From: JBCBSZ01 sp039185015 | GTDB taxonomy: Bacteria > Actinomycetota > Acidimicrobiia > Acidimicrobiales > Poriferisodalaceae | Assembly: GCA_039185015.1 (NCBI GenBank) | Contig: JBCDAU010000013.1 | Span: 62,001-126,000, forward strand | Direction: 5' to 3' | Length of the DNA stretch: 64,000 bases | Position numbers and translations under genes: made by a program | The notes under the pieces: generated by a model | What the model saw: only the letters and a program-made list of their open reading frames with translations | What the model was told of the DNA's origin: nothing | The model's database searches: none | Shown: positions 57,844 to 64,000 of the stretch, one piece after another | Position numbering within the stretch: position 1 is the first letter of the stretch | Layout: the number at the start of each line of letters is the position of its first letter

Positions 57844-60732
57844 TCAGAGGTCGGGGACCAGCCCGAGCCGTCGGGCCTCGGCGGCCGCAGCCGTGCGGTT
57901 GTCGACCCCGAGCTTGTGCAGGATCCGAGACACGTGGACGCTCACCGTCTTCGGACTGATGAACAGACCCTCCCCGATCTGCCCGTTGGTCCGACCTGCG
58001 GCGATGAGCCGCACGACGTCCCGCTCACGCGCGGTCAGGCCCGCGTCCGCCGCCGCGGATGACGTGTGCTCGCCGCCGATGATCCGACCGGCCCGCTCGA
58101 CCAGCGGTGTCGCGCCCAGCCGACGAGCCGCCTCGGCCGCGGCGGCCAGCTCGGAACGTGCGGCGCTGCGGTCAGCCGTCTGCCAGAGCGCTTCGCCGCG
58201 GCGCACCCGCGCGGCGATCGGTTGCCAGGCGAAGCCGCCGAGCGCCCAGTGCTCCGCCGCCTCGCCGAAGCGGATCGCGACCTCGGCCGGATCGGTCGCG
58301 GCTCGCGCCCGAGCCTCGGCGATCCACGCTCGGGCCCGATGCAGCGGTGCGTCCGGCTGACCGTCGAGGAGGGCGGCGAGCCGCTCGACCTCGGCGAGGT
58401 GCGCGTCGACCCGCGCCCGGTCGGCAGGGTCGGCCGAACCGGCGTACCGGTCGATGACCCGTGCGTGGAGTCCGAGTTGCTGGAGCCGGGTTCCCGGGGC
58501 CGCGAGACCGTGCTGCAACGCCGTTCGACCGGCGTCGTCGTCGCCGAGGAGGAACGCGATGTCGGCACGCTGCGCCCAGTGCTCAGCGGCGAGCTGCGGA
58601 TCGAACGCGCTCGTGTCGAGCTCGCCACCGTCGATGACCTCCTGAGCGGCCTCCAGGTCGCCGGTGCGGATCGCGCGGTCCGCGCGGGCCGGTGCCAACC
58701 AGCGACGAGGCAGGTGGCCCTCGGGACGCCGCAGCTCGGCGGCGAACGAGTCGGCCTCCGCCCATCGGCCGAGCTCGCACAGGATCTCGAAGCGGTTGGC
58801 GGCGATGAAGAAGCCCGAGCTGCTCTCGAGGCCGAGCTGCCTCGCCAGGTCGAGTCCGGCGACCGCTCGGCGTTCGGCCTCGTGGAGGTCGCCGATCATC
58901 GACAGCCCACTGACCAGGTTGACGATCGCACGAGATCGCTCGACGCCGTCGCCGACCTCGGTGGCGATGTCCTCCGCCTCGGCGAGGAGGCGGCAGCCCT
59001 CCTCGTACTCACCGTCGTGGAGCAGGATCGAGCCCAACGAGTTGCGGGCGTGTCCTTCGGTGAGCCGTTCGCCGACCAGCCTGGCCATCTCGGCGGCCTC
59101 CGACACCGCCGCCTTCCCCTCGTCGTACCGGATGGCGAGCATCAGCTGCTGTCCGTATCCGGCGAGCACGACGGCACGCGCCGCCGAGGGTTCGGCGGGC
59201 ACCAGCTCGACGGCGCGCTCGTACGCCGACAACGCAGCGTCGGGCTTGCCCCCGGCCTGGAGACAGCGGCCGAGCGACACGTGCAGCAGCGCCTGCGTGG
59301 CCGGCGGCTCCGCGTCGGCGGCGGAGATCGCCGCCCGCAGGTAGCGCGCCCCGCGGAGGAAGTCGCCCGCATCGCGCGCCAGGCGCCCAGCCGACTCCAG
59401 CAGGTCGAGATGGGTGGTCCCGGTCGCTCGCTCGGGATCGGCGAGGTCGTCCCAGAGATCGAGGACGGTCTCGACGTGGCCGAGGGCTTCGGCGAACGCG
59501 AGGACGCCCTCGGCAGCTCGGGCCGCGTCCATCGAGGCCTGGACGGCGGCTTCGACCTCGCGCGCCTCGCGCAGGTGCCACGCCAGCTCGGCGCTCGCGC
59601 CGACGAGCGTGGCGGCGAGGTCAGGACGCTGCTCGAGCGCGGCTGCGTACCGCGCGTGGATGCGACGACGCTCGCCGGGGAGGACCGACCGGTAGATCGC
59701 CTCCTGCATCAGGGCGTGGCGGAAGCGGAGGCGCCCGTCGGTCCCCACGACGCAGACCCGCGCGTCGATGACCTCGGGAAGCGCCGAGAGCCGAACATCG
59801 TCCTCGCCCAGCACCTCCTCCAGCACCTCGTCGCTGACCGACTCGCCCCCGACGGCAGCGACCTGGAGGAGCGCACGCGCCACCTCCGACAGCGACTCCG
59901 CACGGGCGACGATCAGGTCCTCCAGTTCCGGCCGGACGGTGGTCTCGCCGCGCTCGATCGCATCGAACAGCTCGGCGGCGTAGAAGGGGTTGCCACCCGA
60001 CCGATCCGCGACCTCGTCGAGCACTCGAGCCGGCGGTGGTTCGCCGAGTCGAGCAGCGGCGAACCGGCCCAGCTCGGAACGGTCGAGGGGCGCCAGCGTC
60101 AGGTGCAGCACTCGGGGGCTGCGATCGAGCTCGACGAGCATCGGTCGCAGCGGATGGCTCCGCGACATCTCGTCGGTGCGGTAGGTACCGAGCAACGCCA
60201 CCTGTCCGGGCTCGACGTTGTGGACCAGGAACACGAACAGCTCTCGGGTCGACGGGTCGGCCCAGTGCAGGTCCTCGATCACGACGCAGAGCCGTCGACG
60301 CCGGGCGACGATGGCCAGGAACGACGCCACCGCGTCGAACAGTCGCAGCGCGGTGCGTCCCTCTTGCGCCGGATCGCTCGTGCCGCGCTCGGGCTCGACC
60401 TCGGGCACCAGGGTGCCCAGCTCGGTCCGGACGTGAACGGGGAGGTCGTCGGACGAGAGCCCGGCGGCGACCCACATCGACCGGAGTGCCTCGCTGATGG
60501 CGACGTAGGGCAACGACGCGTAGGCGGTGTGGATGCACGAGCCGGTGACGACGAGCACGTCGTCGGGGTCGAAGTCGTCGGCCAGCTCGCTGACGAGCCG
60601 GGTCTTGCCCATCCCGGCGTCCCCGCCGAGCAACACGGCCGCGATCCCCTCTTCGCCGCCTCGCACGACGCCCCGGAGGCGGGCCAGCTCGTCGGCCCGA
60701 CCCACGAGCTCGTGCTCGACCGGCGAGCTCAC
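57844..60732 (-). CDS. Large ATP-binding LuxR-family regulator (LAL)
   Basis: A 962-aa regulator: N-terminal AAA/STAND ATPase with Walker A GGDAGMGKT (36-44) and Walker B-like RLCVVIEDLHWADPSTRELF, a long TPR-like helical middle, and a C-terminal LuxR helix-turn-helix (LTARERDVVRLIAAGRTNGQ, IGEGLFISPKTVSVHVSRIL, HKLGVDNRTAAAAEARRLG). The GTG at 60732 overlaps the dapC stop (GTGA), so it is co-translated with dap genes, which is unusual for a LAL regulator. Ligand and targets unknown. Confidence 0.9.
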   Translation of the reverse strand: MSSPVEHELVGRADELARLRGVVRGGEEGIAAVLLGGDAGMGKTRLVSELADDFDPDDVLVVTGSCIHTAYASLPYVAISEALRSMWVAAGLSSDDLPVHVRTELGTLVPEVEPERGTSDPAQEGRTALRLFDAVASFLAIVARRRRLCVVIEDLHWADPSTRELFVFLVHNVEPGQVALLGTYRTDEMSRSHPLRPMLVELDRSPRVLHLTLAPLDRSELGRFAAARLGEPPPARVLDEVADRSGGNPFYAAELFDAIERGETTVRPELEDLIVARAESLSEVARALLQVAAVGGESVSDEVLEEVLGEDDVRLSALPEVIDARVCVVGTDGRLRFRHALMQEAIYRSVLPGERRRIHARYAAALEQRPDLAATLVGASAELAWHLREAREVEAAVQASMDAARAAEGVLAFAEALGHVETVLDLWDDLADPERATGTTHLDLLESAGRLARDAGDFLRGARYLRAAISAADAEPPATQALLHVSLGRCLQAGGKPDAALSAYERAVELVPAEPSAARAVVLAGYGQQLMLAIRYDEGKAAVSEAAEMARLVGERLTEGHARNSLGSILLHDGEYEEGCRLLAEAEDIATEVGDGVERSRAIVNLVSGLSMIGDLHEAERRAVAGLDLARQLGLESSSGFFIAANRFEILCELGRWAEADSFAAELRRPEGHLPRRWLAPARADRAIRTGDLEAAQEVIDGGELDTSAFDPQLAAEHWAQRADIAFLLGDDDAGRTALQHGLAAPGTRLQQLGLHARVIDRYAGSADPADRARVDAHLAEVERLAALLDGQPDAPLHRARAWIAEARARAATDPAEVAIRFGEAAEHWALGGFAWQPIAARVRRGEALWQTADRSAARSELAAAAEAARRLGATPLVERAGRIIGGEHTSSAAADAGLTARERDVVRLIAAGRTNGQIGEGLFISPKTVSVHVSRILHKLGVDNRTAAAAEARRLGLVPDL

Positions 60733-61844
60733 GCGGCGGCAGCCTCCAGCCGTCGCTCGACGAGGTCGTACGCCTCGTCGGGCCGGACCACGGCGATGCG
60801 GACGCGATCCGCAGCAGCCCGGCCGTAGAACTCACCGGGGCTGACCAACACACCGAGGTCGCGCGCCAACCGCTCGGTGAAGGCCCACGCGTCGCCGCCG
60901 GGCACCCTCGGAAAGAGGTAGAAGCCACCTCTCGGCAGCTCGGCGTCGACCCCGAGCGTCGCAAGCACCGACCGCATGCGCTCGAGGCGGCGGCGGTAGC
61001 GGTCGCGCTGGTCGTTCACGTGTGCCTGGTCGGCGAGCGCAGCGACCGCAGCCGCCTGGGCCGGCCCCGGGCACATGAAGCCGGCGTGCTTGCGCACCTC
61101 CGACACCCAGCGCACGAGGTCGGCGTCCCCGGCGTAGAAGCCCACCCGCACGCCGGCGAGGTTCGATCGCTTCGACAGCGAGTGGACCGCGAGCACGCCC
61201 TCTGCGCCGTCAGCGAGGATCGTGCGGGGTGCCCCATCCCAGGTGAACTCGGCGTAGCACTCATCGCTGATGACGGGCACCTCGTGGCGGCGCCCCCACT
61301 CGGCAGCGGCTTCGAGGTCGTCGAGCGCGCCGGCCGGGTTGCCCGGCGTGTTGACCCAGAGGCACAGCGCCCTGGCGGCGTCGGCGTCGTCGACCCGATC
61401 GAGATCGATGCTGCCGTCCGCCGCTGCGGGCACCGGCACCGGGCGGCACCCGGCCAGCTCCGCTCCCATCGCGTAGGACGGATAGCTGACCTCCGGGTAC
61501 AGCACGGTGTCGCGCGCGGGGCGGCGAAGCCGCAGCCAATGCGGCAGTCCGGCCACCATCTCCTTGGAGCCGATCGTCGCCGCGACCTGGCCGGCGTCGA
61601 TCTGGACACCGAGGCGGCGATCCATCCACTCGCTCGCCGCTTCACGCAGGGCGGGTGTGCCGATCGACGGCGGGTAGCCCCGCTCGGCTCCGCTCCCGGC
61701 GAGCGCTTCCACGACAGCTGTGGGGGGCGGGTCGGTGGGCGTGCCGACCGAGAGGTCCACGATGCCACCCTCGTGCTCGGCGGCGACGGCCTTCAGGGGG
61801 TCGAGTCGGTCGTAGGGGTAGGGCGGGAGGACGAAGCCGCTCAC
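60729..61844 (-). CDS. dapC: Succinyldiaminopimelate transaminase
   Basis: A 371-aa PLP aminotransferase of class I/II that makes N-succinyl-diaminopimelate. Seen: GIVDLSVGTPTDPPPTAVVE, YPEVSYPSYAMGAELAG, WVNTPGNPAGALDDLEAA, the PLP Lys in VHSLSKRSNLAGVRVGFYAG and the late RIAVVRPDEAYD. Context with dapF, and with dapD-dapE about 10 kb away, supports DapC over other aminotransferases. The GTG at 61844 overlaps the hflX stop. Confidence 0.85.
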   Translation of the reverse strand: MSGFVLPPYPYDRLDPLKAVAAEHEGGIVDLSVGTPTDPPPTAVVEALAGSGAERGYPPSIGTPALREAASEWMDRRLGVQIDAGQVAATIGSKEMVAGLPHWLRLRRPARDTVLYPEVSYPSYAMGAELAGCRPVPVPAAADGSIDLDRVDDADAARALCLWVNTPGNPAGALDDLEAAAEWGRRHEVPVISDECYAEFTWDGAPRTILADGAEGVLAVHSLSKRSNLAGVRVGFYAGDADLVRWVSEVRKHAGFMCPGPAQAAAVAALADQAHVNDQRDRYRRRLERMRSVLATLGVDAELPRGGFYLFPRVPGGDAWAFTERLARDLGVLVSPGEFYGRAAADRVRIAVVRPDEAYDLVERRLEAAAA

Positions 61845-63181
61845 GGCACCACCCGCTCGGGGGCCGCCCACGCGGCGAACCGAGCGGCGCCGGCGTCGTC
61901 GACCCGCACTCGGATCACGGTGCCGCCCTCGTCGTGACGTTCCTCCATGACCTCGCCCTCGCGGTGCGCCGCGGCGACGATGTCGCCCCGCTCGTAGGGC
62001 ACGATCAGCTCGATCACGCGCGTCTGGGCCCGAAGCCGGGCGCCGAGGGCCTCGAGCAGCTCGTCGATGCCGTCGCCGGTGTGGGCGGACACGGCGCGGC
62101 TGTCGGGCACCGACGCGAGGAGCCGCTCGACGACCCCCTCACCGACGGCGTCGGTCTTGTTGAACACGACCAGCTCGGGCACCTCGCCGGCACCGATCTC
62201 GGCCAGCACCGAGCGGACGGCGACCATCTGCCCCTCGACGTCGTGGGCCGACGCGTCGACCACGTGCAGGAGGAGATCGACCTCGCTGACCTCCTCGAGC
62301 GTGGACCGGAACGACTCGACGAGTTGGTGGGGCAGCTTCTTGATGAAGCCGACGGTGTCGGACATGAGCACCTGCTCGCCGCCGGGCAGGGCCAGGCGCC
62401 GCGTCGTCGCGTCGAGCGTGGCGAACAGCCGATCCTCGGCGAGGACCCCTGCGCCGGTGAGCGAGTTGAGCAACGTCGACTTGCCGGCGTTGGTGTAACC
62501 GACCAGCGCGGCGGCGTGGAAGCGGCTCCGACGCCGGTTCTTGCGCTGCGTGCGACGGGTCGACCGCAGGCCACGCAGATCGGTCTCGAGCTTGTTCATC
62601 CGCCGCTGGATGCGACGCCGGTCCACCTCGAGCTGGGTCTCGCCGGGGCCTCTCGTACCGATGCCACCGCCCTGCTGGCTGAAGCTCCCGCTCCCCCGAC
62701 GAAGGCGCGGCAACCGGTAGCGGAGCTGGGCCAGCTCGACCTGGGCCTTGCCCTCCAGGGTGGCGGCGTTCTGGGCGAAGATGTCGAGGATCACCGCCGT
62801 CCGATCGAGGGCCGAGCGCTTGAGGATCCGCTCGAGGTTCCACTGCTGGGCCGGCGTGAGCTCGTCGTCGAACACGACGGTGTCGGCGTCGACGAGATCG
62901 GCGAGCTGACGCAGCTCCTCTGCCTTGCCCTTGCCGACGAAGGTCGCCGGGTCGGGGGCGTCACGGCGCTGGAGCTCGCGGGCGACGACGTCGGCTCCGG
63001 CGGTGTCGACCAGCTGGGTGAGCTCCTCCAGCGCGTCCTCGACCCGGTCGATGGGCTCGTTGCCCCGCTGCATGCCGACGATGACGATCCGCTCGCGAAA
63101 GCTGCGCTCGATGAGGCCGGAGCTCTCGCCGCCGAACTCACCGAATCCGCCGCGGTGCGTCTGCTGGAGCTCGTCGCTCAT
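61841..63181 (-). CDS. hflX: Ribosome-associated GTPase HflX
   Basis: A 446-aa GTPase that splits or rescues stalled ribosomes. The N-terminal HflX domain (ATFVGKGKAEELRQLADLVD, VVFDDELTPAQQWNLERIL) has the GGGIGTRGPGETQLEVDRR segment, followed by the G domain: G1 LVGYTNAGKSTLLNSL, G3 SDTVGFIKKLPHQLVESF, G4 FNKTDAV. The ATG at 63181 overlaps the dapF stop (ATGA). Placement next to dapF and downstream of the usual miaA position is common in actinobacteria. Confidence 0.94.
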   Translation of the reverse strand: MSDELQQTHRGGFGEFGGESSGLIERSFRERIVIVGMQRGNEPIDRVEDALEELTQLVDTAGADVVARELQRRDAPDPATFVGKGKAEELRQLADLVDADTVVFDDELTPAQQWNLERILKRSALDRTAVILDIFAQNAATLEGKAQVELAQLRYRLPRLRRGSGSFSQQGGGIGTRGPGETQLEVDRRRIQRRMNKLETDLRGLRSTRRTQRKNRRRSRFHAAALVGYTNAGKSTLLNSLTGAGVLAEDRLFATLDATTRRLALPGGEQVLMSDTVGFIKKLPHQLVESFRSTLEEVSEVDLLLHVVDASAHDVEGQMVAVRSVLAEIGAGEVPELVVFNKTDAVGEGVVERLLASVPDSRAVSAHTGDGIDELLEALGARLRAQTRVIELIVPYERGDIVAAAHREGEVMEERHDEGGTVIRVRVDDAGAARFAAWAAPERVVP

Positions 63182-63966
63182 GCGTGCACCTCGAGGTCGG
63201 CGACGTGGGTGGCGGGCCCCTCGAGGACGAGCGGTTCTCCGACGAGCACGGTCGCCGTGCCGCCGGGCATCACGACCCGGACCCGATCGGCGACCAGTCC
63301 GAGCCGACGGGCGGCCCACGCGGCGGCGGTCGCTCCGGTGCCGCAGGCCTCGGTTCGACCAGCCCCGCGCTCCCAGATCGACATCGTGAGCTCGTCGAGG
63401 CCCGAGACGGCCACGAGATGGACGTTGACTCCCCCGGGCACGAGCGCCTCGACGGCCGGGCCGACCACCCCGGGGTCGGCCCCGGCGGCCTCGCCACCGA
63501 CGAGCACGATGTGCGGGTTGCCGACGTCGACGCCGGCCTGCGCCTGGCTCGGCGGGGTGACGGCATCGAGTCCCTCGGGGAGCGCCAGCTCGGCCGCCGT
63601 TCCCATCTCGACGGCGAGCACCGCGGTGCGGTCGTCGATCCGCTCGACGAGCCGAAGCTGCCGCGGGCCCGCGTCGGTCGAGACGACGTGGTCGTCACCT
63701 GCCCAACCGGCCCGCACGAGCGCCTGCCCCAGACAGCGCAACCCGTTGCCGGACAGCTCGGCCCGGCTGCCATCGGCGTTCCAGAGCAGCATGCGAGCCG
63801 CGGCGCCCTCTCCCGCCGGGCGCGCCACGATCAGGCCGTCGGCACCGACGCCCCGCCGCCGGTCGCACAGCGAGCGGGCGAGGTCGGCGCCGACGTCGAG
63901 ATCGCCGTCGGCATCGAGCGCGACGAGGAAGTCGTTGCCCAGACCGTGGTGCTTCGAGAGATGCAT
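63178..63966 (-). CDS. dapF: Diaminopimelate epimerase
   Basis: A 262-aa cofactor-free epimerase that turns LL- into meso-diaminopimelate. N-terminal HLSKHHGLGNDFLVALD, the first catalytic Cys in SGNGLRCLGQALV, DVGNPHIVLVG, and the second Cys in TEACGTGATAAAWAA. The usual NGxRCxA motif has Gly in place of Ala. ATG at 63966 with AGGAGG-like bases (CCTCCTG on the transcript) just upstream. First visible gene of a four-gene coupled chain dapF-hflX-dapC-LAL. Confidence 0.94.
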   Translation of the reverse strand: MHLSKHHGLGNDFLVALDADGDLDVGADLARSLCDRRRGVGADGLIVARPAGEGAAARMLLWNADGSRAELSGNGLRCLGQALVRAGWAGDDHVVSTDAGPRQLRLVERIDDRTAVLAVEMGTAAELALPEGLDAVTPPSQAQAGVDVGNPHIVLVGGEAAGADPGVVGPAVEALVPGGVNVHLVAVSGLDELTMSIWERGAGRTEACGTGATAAAWAARRLGLVADRVRVVMPGGTATVLVGEPLVLEGPATHVADLEVHA

Positions 63967-63982
63967 CAGGAGGTCCAGTCTG

Positions 63983-64000
63983 CCGGTCGGGACCGACCGG
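63983..64000. other. Perfect inverted repeat at the right edge
   Basis: CCGGTCGG-GA-CCGACCGG lies 16 bases upstream of dapF and reaches the window edge. It may be the end of the preceding gene, a leader hairpin or part of a longer structure; the missing flank prevents a decision. Confidence 0.4.

Overview
The window is about 70% GC, densely packed and free of insertion sequences, CRISPR arrays, rRNA or tRNA genes. Gene content points to an actinobacterium, most likely class Acidimicrobiia (Ilumatobacter/Iamia-like). The reasons are a BldD-type regulator, a minimal actinobacterial tad pilus cluster, SARP and LuxR-ATPase regulators, many GTG starts, ATGA/GTGA overlaps, and secreted proteins with GYWM..DGG..AF repeats of the kind I associate with that class. 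The lineage is an inference from gene content, not from a phylogenetic marker.

Layout. 1-5.6 kb (minus): pyrimidine operon pyrR-pyrB-pyrC-carA-carB. A PyrR-binding hairpin lies in its leader, and a family of tiny translationally coupled ORFs/repeats sits at two of its gene junctions. 5.6-12.4 kb: a Tat-exported PhoX-type phosphatase with a PHO-box-like repeat, a SARP-ATPase regulator divergent from an ECF sigma factor, then an intracellular trypsin-like protease and a stand-alone copy of that protease's N-terminal domain. 12.5-27.8 kb: two secreted repeat proteins (624 and 1751 aa) flank a vapB-vapC-SLOG operon and a tadA-tadB-tadC-pilin-TadE/G operon followed by a membrane pseudokinase and a LysM protein. 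Remnants of a repeat-protein tail and of a vapC tail mark past rearrangement here. 27.8-40 kb: serine hydrolases, a DUF4345/TetR pair, a proline racemase family enzyme, membrane proteins, O-acetylhomoserine sulfhydrylase, a methyltransferase, a PhyH dioxygenase and a large winged-helix ATPase regulator.

40-49.7 kb: conserved housekeeping cluster hemW, bldD, rsmE, dnaJ, hrcA, two small membrane genes, a GNAT enzyme, lepA and divergent rpsT. 49.7-64 kb: diaminopimelate genes in two blocks (dapD-dapE; dapF-hflX-dapC, the latter coupled to a LuxR-ATPase regulator). Between the blocks lies a catabolic-looking cluster of thiolase, carotenoid-oxygenase-family enzyme, TetR, DapB-like dehydrogenase and sulfotransferase.

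How the parts work together: the pyr operon makes UMP precursors and is probably translationally repressed by PyrR. DapD, DapC, DapE and DapF supply four steps of the succinylase route to meso-diaminopimelate. HrcA/DnaJ and HemW/RsmE/LepA/S20 form the stress and translation block. The tad operon would build a surface pilus, with the pseudokinase and LysM proteins as candidate envelope partners. No stretch above 300 bases lacks a gene. The most notable items for follow-up are the coupled mini-ORFs of the pyr operon, the vapBC-SLOG operon, the tad-linked pseudokinase, the protease/stand-alone-domain pair, and the rearrangement scars around the repeat proteins.
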